Source: Streptomyces sp. CB02923 (lineage in GTDB: Bacteria; Actinomycetota; Actinomycetes; Streptomycetales; Streptomycetaceae). From it: a stretch of DNA of 64,000 nucleotides. Location: assembly GCF_001905005.1 (NCBI RefSeq), contig NZ_LWKZ01000012.1, positions 175,013 through 239,012 on the forward strand, read 5' to 3'. The notes beneath the pieces are model-generated. The model had not been told where the DNA came from and did no database searches. It was given only the letters and a program-made list of their open reading frames with translations. Both the position numbers and the translations under genes were made by a program. Below, one piece after another: positions 42,801-49,759 of the stretch; positions within the stretch are counted from its first letter, which is position 1, and each line of letters begins with the position of its first letter.

Positions 42801-45800
42801 CGGAACCTGGTCGGCGGAATCGGGCGCCTCCGCCGGATTCTGGGACTGGGTCTGGGGCTGGGTCTGCTGCGCCTGCTGAGCCTGTTGTGTCTGTTGTGTC
42901 TGCTGGGGAGTCTGGGACTGGGCCTTGGCGGGGTCGTACGGTGCGCGGTCGGCGTCGAGGGTGAGGTGCCAGACTCCTTCGGCCGCGGTGTTGACGGGCT
43001 GTCGGCTGATCTCACCGGTCTGGCTGTCGACCCAGACGACCTGACCGTCGTGGTTGACCGCGTTGAAGACGTGGGCGCCGCCACCCGTACCGTCGGGATT
43101 CCTGGGCCAGGTGACGAGGACCGCTGCCGCCGCGCCGGGGCCCGCCTGGCGCAGTTCGTCGGCGATATTGGCGTACGCGCCCTGCGAGTTCGGACCGGAG
43201 TGGCGGAACCGGGTGCCCGCCCACTGCTCGATGTTGCGGGTGCCGTCGCGTTCACCGGAGGCGCGGTTGATGCCGCCGTTGCCGTCAGGGTCGTACGTAC
43301 GGACCGCGGACACCTGCGGATTGCCGTACCAGGACTCCATGAAGGAGCGGGTGCAGTCAGCGCAGTTGTTGGAGCGGCCGAGGACGGTGGGGCCGCCATC
43401 GTTCTGGTACCGGGCCCAGGGCTGGAACGGGTCGTTGAACGGGCGTGGGGTGCCGTCGGGGTTCCGCGGGAAATTCGCCTCCAGCGCCTGCTGGTCGTGC
43501 GGGTACGGCGAGTACAGGCCGCTCGGCGCGTGGTTCAGGCCCGCGCGGACGTGCTGGATGCTCGGGCGGCTGGGGTCCTGGGGAACGGGGCTTTGAGGAG
43601 CGGGTCCTTGGTGAGGAGGTTGGTGAGGCGCGGGGTGCTGTTGAGGTTCCTGTGGGGGAGTCGGCTGCTGGGCGTGCGGTGTGTTGGAGGGCGGGGCGCT
43701 GGGCGGCTGGGAGTTCGGCCGTGATGCGGTCTGGTCGGGGCCGTCCAGGCGACGGTTGTAGGCGGGGCGCTCGGGGTCGCGCTGCTGAGTGATGTCGCGG
43801 ATGGCCTGCGAGCCGTCGGGGCGACGGTTGGAGTGCGGGGCGGAGGAGGAAGTGGGGGTGGGAGTGGTGGGGGAGTTGGAGGGGGTGGCGGTCCGCGGCG
43901 TGGTGGTGGCGCCTTGAGGGGGAACGGTGGGCGCGCCCATGACCGGGCCTGCGGACTGAGCGGTGTTCTGCTGTGGTTGCTGCGGAGTGGTGGGTGTGCT
44001 GGTTCCGGCGTTGGGGTCCGCGCTGTGCTGGGTCGGCGGGGGCGCGGTCATGGTGGCGGCCGACTGGGTGGAGACAGAGGTGTCGTTCCCGTCCAGCGTC
44101 GGCATGGGGTCGCCGGGGGCCGGGTCGCGGTGCTGGATCGGCTGCCCCGTAGACGGCGAGTGCTGAACGGGAGCGCCCTGCGAGGGCGTGCTCACGTGCG
44201 GAGCGGACGGTCGGCCACTGCCCCCGTTGCTGGAACTGTCCGACGTGCTGTTGCTGTTGTTGCTGCCGTCACTGGTGGTGTTGCTGGGCGGATTGCCCGC
44301 CACCGGGTCGGGAGAGGGCGCGTGCTGCTGGGGGGCGGCGTACGCGTCCGGGGACGGGCCGGGGGACGGCTGAGTGGTGACGTTGTTGGGGTTGGTGGGA
44401 TTGCTGGAGATGTTGGGGTTGTCGGGACTGTTGGGGTTACTGGGGTTGCTGGGGTTGTGTTCCGGGTTGGGGCGCGCGTGGTCCGGGGTGGTGTCCGGAG
44501 CGGGCTGGGTGCTGATGGATTCAGGAGCGGGGCGCGCGTGGTCCGGAGTGCTGTCCGGTGCCGGTTGGGTGCTGACGGAGGCCGGAGGCGTGTTGTGGTC
44601 GGCGGCGGGAGTGGTGCTCGCGTCGGGACCGTCGGCGCGGGCATCGCCGTACGGATTGTGATCGTTGCCGCCTTGGAAGCCGGCGTCGAAGGGCGACCGC
44701 TGGTCCGGAGGCGGCAGCGGCTGCGCCCGCGGGGCGTCGCGCTGGCCGTCCGGGCCCGGGGCGGAGTTGTCGGACGCGAAGGAAGGCGCGCTGCCGGTGC
44801 CCGCGTCCGTACTGCTGCTCGTGTCGCCCGGACGGGGGGCGTGAGAAGCGCTTCCGCCGTGAGTGGAGTCGGACCCGCCCGCGCCTGCGTACGAGCTGGA
44901 TCCGCCCCGGCCTCCGCCCTCGCCCCCGGAGTTGCCGGAGCCGCCTGCGCCGGAAACGGCGTCGGAACCGGCCCCCGCGCCCGTACCGGATTCGCCGCCC
45001 GGCCCCGTACCGGCGCCTGATCCTGTGCTGTCACCTGGCCCCGAACCGTTGCCGCCGCGACTGTCCCCGGTGCCGGACCGGCTGCCCCCGTCACCGGGCC
45101 CGCCGCTCGCCCCGCTGCGGTTCGCCCCGCTGCGGTTCGTTCCGCTGCCGTCGCCCGAGCCGCCGTCCCCCGCACCGGAGCCGTCGCCGTGGCCGGCCGC
45201 GGAGTCCAGGCCGTGGCGGGCGCGGTGACCGGCACGGTGTCCGGCGCCGTCGCGCAGGCTCTCGCCGAGCGTCTCGCCGGTGTTCTTCAGGGCGTCCTTG
45301 CCGGCCGCAACGCCTTCCTTGGCGGTCCGCTTGAGGTCGTAACCGTTCTGGGCGCCGAAGTTCTGGTTGACGGTCTGGGCGATCAGGTCGGAGGCCATGG
45401 CCTCCAGCGCGGAGATGACCGGTTCCTTGGCCGCCTCCGCGATGGCGTCGAGGAGTTGCTTGGCGACTTCTTTGAGGATGCGGCGGACGATCTCACGGGT
45501 GGCCAGCGTGCCGGCCGCGGCGCCGATCTCGGACAGGCCCAGGGTGAAGGGCGCCGCCGCCTGAGCCGCGATGATCTCCGCCGCAAGGATCACCAGCTGG
45601 GCGATGACCGCCACCTTCATGCCGATGACCAGCGCGGCAGCGGCCTCCAGGGTGAAGGCGATGACCTCGGCGGCCTGGCGGGCGTCGTCGAAGTAGCCCG
45701 ATCCTGCCCCGAACTTCTCCCACGCCTTGCCGAAGCCCTCGACGGCGTCTCCGGCGTTCGCCGCGAGCACATTGCTCGCGGCGGTGTGGCCGCGCGTCTG

Positions 45801-45935
45801 GTGGGTGGTGACCTCGGCCGCGAACTGTCGCCACACCTGGGCGCATTCGATCAGCTTGTCCTCGTCGGCGGTCGGCCAGTTGAAGCCGAGCATGTCCAGG
45901 ACCCATTCCAGCGGGTCCGGCAGCATGAGAGACAA
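39807..45935 (-). CDS. Giant polymorphic toxin: CpnT-like head, three Tox-PL domains, C-terminal deaminase
   Basis: 2,042 residues. Residues 1-215 are helical and partly hydrophobic (LPDPLEWVLDMLGFNWPTAD; VIGMKVAVIAQLVILAAEII), like the N-terminal domain of CpnT-type ESX toxins. Residues about 216-795 are a Gly/Ser then Pro/Asn/Ser/Thr low-complexity region. Three papain-fold Tox-PL (glutamine-deamidase-like) domains follow: catalytic triads C858-H955-D970 (NNCADC, AHVFN, WVDSQTG), C1155-H1242-D1257 (DNCADC, SHLFN, WVDTQS) and C1440-H1529-D1544 (NNCVDV, AHAWN, YIDAQTG). The C-terminus (about 1730-2042) is a deaminase fold: H1919-S-E1921 and C1955/C1966 (TEREPCG...HAEC). A ribosome site (GGGGGAG) favours TTG 45935; ATG 45926 is the alternative. 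Upstream lies a WXG-like gene, downstream a SUKH-like gene, so an ESX-exported toxin is inferred. Confidence 0.82.
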   Translation of the reverse strand: MSLMLPDPLEWVLDMLGFNWPTADEDKLIECAQVWRQFAAEVTTHQTRGHTAASNVLAANAGDAVEGFGKAWEKFGAGSGYFDDARQAAEVIAFTLEAAAALVIGMKVAVIAQLVILAAEIIAAQAAAPFTLGLSEIGAAAGTLATREIVRRILKEVAKQLLDAIAEAAKEPVISALEAMASDLIAQTVNQNFGAQNGYDLKRTAKEGVAAGKDALKNTGETLGESLRDGAGHRAGHRARHGLDSAAGHGDGSGAGDGGSGDGSGTNRSGANRSGASGGPGDGGSRSGTGDSRGGNGSGPGDSTGSGAGTGPGGESGTGAGAGSDAVSGAGGSGNSGGEGGGRGGSSSYAGAGGSDSTHGGSASHAPRPGDTSSSTDAGTGSAPSFASDNSAPGPDGQRDAPRAQPLPPPDQRSPFDAGFQGGNDHNPYGDARADGPDASTTPAADHNTPPASVSTQPAPDSTPDHARPAPESISTQPAPDTTPDHARPNPEHNPSNPSNPNSPDNPNISSNPTNPNNVTTQPSPGPSPDAYAAPQQHAPSPDPVAGNPPSNTTSDGSNNSNSTSDSSSNGGSGRPSAPHVSTPSQGAPVQHSPSTGQPIQHRDPAPGDPMPTLDGNDTSVSTQSAATMTAPPPTQHSADPNAGTSTPTTPQQPQQNTAQSAGPVMGAPTVPPQGATTTPRTATPSNSPTTPTPTSSSAPHSNRRPDGSQAIRDITQQRDPERPAYNRRLDGPDQTASRPNSQPPSAPPSNTPHAQQPTPPQEPQQHPAPHQPPHQGPAPQSPVPQDPSRPSIQHVRAGLNHAPSGLYSPYPHDQQALEANFPRNPDGTPRPFNDPFQPWARYQNDGGPTVLGRSNNCADCTRSFMESWYGNPQVSAVRTYDPDGNGGINRASGERDGTRNIEQWAGTRFRHSGPNSQGAYANIADELRQAGPGAAAAVLVTWPRNPDGTGGGAHVFNAVNHDGQVVWVDSQTGEISRQPVNTAAEGVWHLTLDADRAPYDPAKAQSQTPQQTQQTQQAQQAQQTQPQTQSQNPAEAPDSADQVPGTPTPSEPGSRDDHPENVPEPDSADGAHAPDDPYAADDAYYAPTLDDLRDELRDGEGGLIPPDPRDQQALEEAVPREDDGSFQRFPDPYGMWADLQNDGGITEPGRDDNCADCSRSLLETWYGNPQVSAPRMDDGGFGERDGESNVERWLGAEFQHAGDDAQAYQRVAEDLRNAGHGAAAIVWVGYLDEDGEPGSSHLFNAVNYNGNVVWVDTQSREVMSRPINTTDVGEVWHIPLDADARPLYPPAEAETPGPDDHSPYAGPAGPQDPSPSQAPSPSPSQDTSPSQDTSPSQDTSPSQDTSPPQDPSPIPDPDSSPTPTPTPEANPPQSAAETRPRTDPGGILDPDPEHQRVLEAAVPRTADGVPQPHPDPNEGNWTDYINQPGADAPGRSNNCVDVALSTADTYAGTATVAGARTPDLTPDGLPSDRGESGGRDRLEGALGARFTDYGSGRRAFDGLEDTLRQSGHGSQAVIITQSADGRAHAWNVVNHHGKITYIDAQTGRRSDQSLHSGDNGVFAVPLDANRTPVRVTPQAGHSDPGGRRDIPAGPAGRRPPGNPAGTSQTHSPDATKAGHTGDAGDAGHSAPDGSDQPKSKYREPGMPDGQSPDHLPENVRVLPDKGQQELRENLDVYETDMDAVYDSVRAWVADGSVEDLIRHLTPEQGEPTAGPDGTPDNGTSDDGTPDGGKDPANEPPRFTLSSEELGNRLDGFADLDAGQRGAAVSILARLSLSFHESHAVGVSPFPVDRPYKWEDDPDRETPLRRDKKRQSNDAKSTEESLSRGVKQHRKATFLDGKDFSRDVRDHLFGVLMNDGRDRSELKEAAGGEGAASTRPDFTGRNYAVIEVYDPVSGKTNYIVDSSIPPGEKGVSTAHSEPHLVGYVKRLNEARGGDPGQHIQIHAMFTEREPCGTVKGAGHAECSPYLVHHSDGTTVHYATTYRSGAWVPDPDSDEPQNMSKADIKRMVDGEIQDHLNIVGEIWLSLRDAQRENATDAES
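41900..41989. repeat. 18-bp tandem repeat in toxin linker
   Basis: Four to five near-identical units of CTGGGAGGGGGAGGTGTC encode S-P-S-Q-D-T repeats between the second and third papain-fold domains. The period is a multiple of three. Confidence 0.88.
44383..44460. repeat. 9-bp type repeat encoding N-P-(S/N)
   Basis: Repeated GTTGGGGTT/ACTGGGGTT units encode an Asn-Pro-Ser/Asn-rich stretch of the toxin linker. Confidence 0.7.
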
Positions 45936-46395
45936 GGCGGAGCTCCCCCGTGAAAGTGCGTGTACGGCCCGCCGGCGATCGGCGGCAGCCGCGATGCGGC
46001 GGTGTTGGCTGTGACGGCGAGGTTGGTGTCGGCGTTGGCGTCGGTGCGATGGGGCGGCGACTTGATCCCGTGCGGAGGGCGGAGACTCGTAACTCCGGGG
46101 CCGTCCCCGAGCGGTAAGCCGTCACCCCGGAATGCCGACGGGGCCACGGCTCTACGGACCTGGCGCACCTGGTGGCCCTGGCGGGCATGGCGGACCTGGC
46201 GGGCCTGGTGGCCATGGCGGATCCGGCAGACCCACGGCCTCCCACGACGCGACGAGCGGGCAGAAGCTGCACGAACTCAGCACCCCACGAGCGCTGAGCC
46301 ACCATGCTCACCGCCCCGCGAGCCCACCGGGCGAGTCGCTCACCGGCCCACCGCTCCACCGGCCATCGACCCGGCGGCCGCGACCGCCCCCACCC
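45936..46395. other. Gene-free gap inside toxin locus with GGN repeats
   Basis: 460 bases between the WXG-like gene and the toxin. Bases about 46145-46230 are imperfect repeats of CTGGTGGC, CTGGCGGG and CATGGCGG. A collagen-like G-x-y pattern could be read from the plus strand, but without ribosome site or homologous feel. The toxin promoter or a processing site may lie here; I see no hairpin. Confidence 0.5.
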
Positions 46396-46899
46396 TCAGT
46401 GGTGCGCAGGCCCGTCCAGCCGTGCACTGACCTTGGGGGCGGCGAGCGGGTCCGACCACCCTTGTTCGTTCGGTACGTGTTGTTTGATCAGCGAGTCACT
46501 GAAGTCCTCGCCCTCCGCGTAGTTCTTGGACATGGACCCCAACGCCTTGCCGATTTCCTGCAGCTTCGACGACAGGTGGCCCATCGACTCGTACATTCCG
46601 TCGCGTACGCCCTCGTAGACGACGCCGAATTTCTCGCCGATCTCGTCGTCACCCCACGGCGGCGCCCCGGCCTTGCTGTCGAACGTCGTCAGCCCGCTGA
46701 CGAACTGCTCACCGAACGACTTCTCGGGCTCCTTCTGGCCGCCGCCCGCAGGCGGCGTCCCCGGCGGGCCCGCGCCCAGCGCACTGAGCCCGTCCATCAG
46801 CCGTTTCACCGAGCCCTGGAAGTCCTCGCCCAGCTTGACGAAGTTGGTGCCCTCCGTCTTCAGGGACTCCACTTCGGTCTGAAATCCGCCAGCTCCCAC
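46396..46899 (-). CDS. WXG100-like ESX partner protein
   Basis: 167-residue, mainly helical protein. The first 40 residues form a helix (FQTEVESLKTEGTNFVKLGEDFQGSVKRLM), followed by a Gly/Pro linker, then the motif PWGDDEIGEKFGVVYEGV at residue 81 (W82-G83), typical of WXG-type proteins in Streptomyces, and the helix SMGHLSSKLQEIGKALGSMSKNY. Such proteins act as secreted partners or chaperones for ESX substrates and often lie directly upstream of large CpnT-like toxins. The GTG start at 46899 follows GGGGG. No ESX core gene (EccC ATPase) is in the window. Confidence 0.72.
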   Translation of the reverse strand: MGAGGFQTEVESLKTEGTNFVKLGEDFQGSVKRLMDGLSALGAGPPGTPPAGGGQKEPEKSFGEQFVSGLTTFDSKAGAPPWGDDEIGEKFGVVYEGVRDGMYESMGHLSSKLQEIGKALGSMSKNYAEGEDFSDSLIKQHVPNEQGWSDPLAAPKVSARLDGPAHH

Positions 46900-47084
46900 A
46901 ACGCCCCCGTGTTGTCCGTGCCTTCACTCGTTACGCGATACGCGATACGCAAAGAGATGTTCATGCCAAAGTCTAGATGTTGCCAACCCCTGGGACGAGG
47001 GTGGACAACGGTGCGACGCTGAAGTGCCGTTGGCACAACCGGCGCAGCCGCAGCAATCGCCCGTACGCCACGAACGGCGCCGTC

Positions 47085-47501
47085 TCAGGACGTACTGGGC
47101 CGATACCAGCGGTGATAGATCTTCACCGCTTCCTCCGGGGGATGGTTCGGCAGGTGGGTCACATCGCCGTTGACCTTGGAGATGGCCACGTTGCTGCCGC
47201 CGGGTTCGGCCGGTGGCGCCTGCGGGTCCTCCGGGGCCGGCCAGCTCGCCCGTACCAGGTAGCCGACATCGAATTCGTGGACGAACAGGCCGGACGGGCC
47301 GCCGGGTGAACCGACCGCGGGGAAATATCCCCGGCCGATGTCCAGCGCCTCCTGAGGGGTCGACGGCACCGGCCGCGGTCCTTCGTTTGCCGTCCCGGCA
47401 TGCGGCGGGAACGGGGGAGGCGGCGGAGGGGGGAGTGCGGGGGGAGGGGGAGGCGTGGACGGCTGGCCGGAAACATGGCCCGAGATGTCGGACTCTGCCA
47501 T
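47085..47501 (-). CDS. Candidate immunity protein, YrhB/Imm35-like (copy B)
   Basis: 138-residue paralogue of the protein at 36,957. The first 45 residues are Pro-rich (PPPPPALPPPPPPPFPP). Then come the shared elements: TPQEALDIGRGYF, VHEFDVGYLVRASWP, the GGSNVAISKVNGDVTHLP strand pair and PPEEAVKIYHRWYRP. ATG 47501 has a very good ribosome site (AAGGAGG). It is the first gene of the minus-strand toxin locus, upstream of the WXG-like gene. The proline tract may bind a partner or be a flexible tether. Its function as immunity protein is inferred from locus architecture only. Confidence 0.62.
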   Translation of the reverse strand: MAESDISGHVSGQPSTPPPPPALPPPPPPPFPPHAGTANEGPRPVPSTPQEALDIGRGYFPAVGSPGGPSGLFVHEFDVGYLVRASWPAPEDPQAPPAEPGGSNVAISKVNGDVTHLPNHPPEEAVKIYHRWYRPSTS

Positions 47502-47579
47502 GAATTACCCCTCCTTGAGCGCGTGTTCTGCCGGTGATCATGCCAGTGTTTGCGTCAGCGATGGTCAACCTAACCCACG

Positions 47580-48530
47580 TCACCCCCGCCCGTTCGGTTC
47601 TCCTCCGGGACAACTTTCGTCACGGCAGCGGAACCCTCCCCCGGAAGGCAGGCACGCGAGGGCATCGAGACAGGCGTGTACGGGCGGGGATTCCGTACGA
47701 GGTTGCCAGGCGGCCTGCACATGGCGGCGCAGCGGCGGATCCGTCGGTACGCACCGGACGCCCGGCGGCACCTGCTGCCGTGCCGCGCCCGGTATGAGGG
47801 CCGCGGACAGACCGGCCGCCACCAGCGTGAGCTGGGTGGCGTGGTCACTGATGCTGTAGCGGATCTCCGGCTCGACACCGTGCGTACGCAGCGCCTGTAC
47901 GAGCGCTTCGCGCGGTTCGGCCCCCGGGGGACAGGCCGCCCACGGGATGCCGCCGAGGTCGGCGAGACGCAGAACGGGCCGGGCCCCGAGCGGGTGGTCC
48001 GCGTGGAGCGCCACCCGCGCCTCCTCGGTGACGAGCGTGTGGACGGCGACGCCTTCCGGGATGTGCCGCGGCCGGTTCGACCAGTTCTCGATGAGGAGCA
48101 GGTCGAGCTCGCCGCGCAGCAGGGCGGGGAGCAGGTCGCCCACCTCGCCGTCGCGCACCGACGGGGTGAGCCGCGGATGGCGCGCGGCCAGGATGGCCAG
48201 AGTGGCGGGCAGCAGGGTCCGGATGGCGCTGCCCACGGAACCGATCCGCAGCGGGCCCAGGACTTCTTCGCCCAGGGCGGCCAGGTCGTGCTCGGCTTCC
48301 GAGAGTTGGGCCATGAGCGCGGCCGCGTGGTCCGCGAGCACACGTCCGGCGTGCGTCAGCCGTACGCTGCGGCCTTCCGGCTCCAAGAGGCGGTGCCCGC
48401 ACTCCCGTTCCAGCTTGCTCAGCTGCTGGCTCATGCCGGACGGCGTGATGTGCAGGGCCTGTGCGGCACGTGCGATGGAACCGTGGGTGTCCACCGCGGC
48501 CAGGGCGCGCAGTCGCTCCAAGTTGATCAC
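47580..48530 (-). CDS. LysR-family transcriptional regulator
   Basis: 316-residue LysR regulator. The N-terminal winged helix is LERLRALAAVDTHGSIARAAQALHITPSGMSQQLSKLERECG; the co-inducer domain starts about residue 90 (LGPLRIGSVGSAIRTLLP) and has the usual two-lobe layout. The C-terminal 40 residues are Cys- and Gly-rich and not conserved. GTG 48530. It is divergent from an EamA-type exporter, a common LysR pairing, so that exporter is the likely target. It is upstream of the toxin locus on the same strand (78-base gap) but shows no evident functional tie to it. Confidence 0.9.
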   Translation of the reverse strand: MINLERLRALAAVDTHGSIARAAQALHITPSGMSQQLSKLERECGHRLLEPEGRSVRLTHAGRVLADHAAALMAQLSEAEHDLAALGEEVLGPLRIGSVGSAIRTLLPATLAILAARHPRLTPSVRDGEVGDLLPALLRGELDLLLIENWSNRPRHIPEGVAVHTLVTEEARVALHADHPLGARPVLRLADLGGIPWAACPPGAEPREALVQALRTHGVEPEIRYSISDHATQLTLVAAGLSAALIPGAARQQVPPGVRCVPTDPPLRRHVQAAWQPRTESPPVHACLDALACLPSGGGFRCRDESCPGGEPNGRG

Positions 48531-48595
48531 TGTCTCAGGCTAGCAACAGGTAAGCAGAGGTACCGGGTTGTGGTGACAGAACGTCGCTTTTGTTG

Positions 48596-49759
48596 ATGAG
48601 TGGTGGGGTTCAAGATGGAGAGATGACGGGTCCACGGGGTGGCGGAGACAGGAGCGGCGAAGCGCTGGGCGGCGGCGTGCCGGACGGCGGTGGCCTGCCA
48701 GATGGCGGTGGCCTGCCGGACGGCGGGGATGCGCTGAGCCGAGGCGGCGTGCTGAGTGGCAGAGGTGAGCCGCGCGGCGGAGTGCTGGGCAGAGGCGAGC
48801 CGCGTGGCAGGGGCGGGCTGCGTGGCAGGGGCGTGAGTGGCAAACCCGTATGGATGGTGCTCGGGGGTAGTCTCTGCATCTCCGCTTCCGCCGTCTTCGT
48901 CAAGCTGTCCGGTACGAGTGCGGGGACGGCGGCGTTCTTCCGGTGCGCCATCGCGCTGATCGTGCTGGCGCCGCTCGCGTTCGCGGAGCGGCGGGCTGCC
49001 GGGCGACGACCTTGGCGGCTACGGCGTCTCGACCTGGCAGCGGGTCTGCTGCTCGGCATCGACTACGTCTTCTGGGCGGCGGCGATCCACAGCGTCGGCG
49101 CTTCCATCGCCACCGTGGTCGTCAATATCCAGGTCGTGATCTTTCCGCTGCTGGCGCGGGTGTTCACCGGTACCCCCATGTCACGGCGGTTCGTTGTCGC
49201 GGCGCCCGTCATGCTGCTGGGTGTCGCGCTGGCCGGCGGGGTCATCGGTGCCCCGGCACAAGGCAGCGACCCCGTGACGGGTGCGGCATACGGGCTGGTC
49301 GCCGGCTTCGGCTACACGGGGTACCTCTTCCTGATGCGGCTCGGCGGCGGACAGGGCCATACGGTCGGCCCGGTGTTCACGTCCACCGCGTCCGCAGCAG
49401 GCGCCGCCGCGCTGCTCGGCGGAGCGTGGACGGGAATCGACCTGTCCCTCGATGCCCGCGCCTGGGCCTGGCTGACCGCACTGGCCCTCATCGGGCAGGT
49501 CCTCGCCTGGCTGGTGCTGACCCCCGCGCTGCCACGGCTGGCGCCGAACATCGGTGCCGCTCTGCTGCTTCTGCAGCCGGTGATGGCGATCGTCCTCGGG
49601 GTGGCGGTCGGGGAACGGCCCACGGTGTTCCAGTTCGGAGGGTGTGCGCTGGTCGTCCTGGTGGTGTGGGGCGTGGGTCGCGGGGGAGGGGCGCCCGGTC
49701 CGGACCGTGCGCCCGTACGTCCACAGGCCCGGCGTCGCCCCTCCCGGCGCCTCAGCTGA
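48596..49759 (+). CDS. EamA/DMT-family transporter
   Basis: 387-residue inner-membrane transporter with two EamA repeats, about ten helices starting near residue 85 (VWMVLGGSLCISASAVFVKL). The N-terminal about 80 residues are Gly/Arg-rich repeats (GGGLPDGGGLPDGG; RGEPRGG), encoded by 18-bp and similar repeats and unusual for the family; part may be untranslated, since start choice is unclear (TTG 48590, ATG 48596, ATG 48623). The family exports amino acids or other small metabolites. It is divergent from the LysR gene. Its stop overlaps the convergent next gene by 8 bases. Confidence 0.82.
   Translation: MSGGVQDGEMTGPRGGGDRSGEALGGGVPDGGGLPDGGGLPDGGDALSRGGVLSGRGEPRGGVLGRGEPRGRGGLRGRGVSGKPVWMVLGGSLCISASAVFVKLSGTSAGTAAFFRCAIALIVLAPLAFAERRAAGRRPWRLRRLDLAAGLLLGIDYVFWAAAIHSVGASIATVVVNIQVVIFPLLARVFTGTPMSRRFVVAAPVMLLGVALAGGVIGAPAQGSDPVTGAAYGLVAGFGYTGYLFLMRLGGGQGHTVGPVFTSTASAAGAAALLGGAWTGIDLSLDARAWAWLTALALIGQVLAWLVLTPALPRLAPNIGAALLLLQPVMAIVLGVAVGERPTVFQFGGCALVVLVVWGVGRGGGAPGPDRAPVRPQARRRPSRRLS
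48672..48725. repeat. 18-bp tandem repeat in EamA gene 5' end
   Basis: Three units related to GGCGGTGGCCTGCCGGAC, in frame, encode G-G-G-L-P-D repeats. Confidence 0.75.

Noticed and set aside
41814..43724. Plus-strand open frame opposite the toxin gene
   Set aside because: Glycine/valine-rich complement of the Pro/Ser-rich toxin linker; no ribosome site and no domain.
45493..46359. Minus-strand frame that could extend or replace the toxin start
   Set aside because: It is in a different frame from the toxin, rich in Arg/Pro/Ala, and overlaps the well-structured toxin N-terminus.
46132..47022. Collagen-like G-x-y plus-strand frame in the toxin locus
   Set aside because: The G-P-G-G-H repeats come from short GC-rich DNA repeats; the rest is antisense to the WXG-like gene and without protein character.
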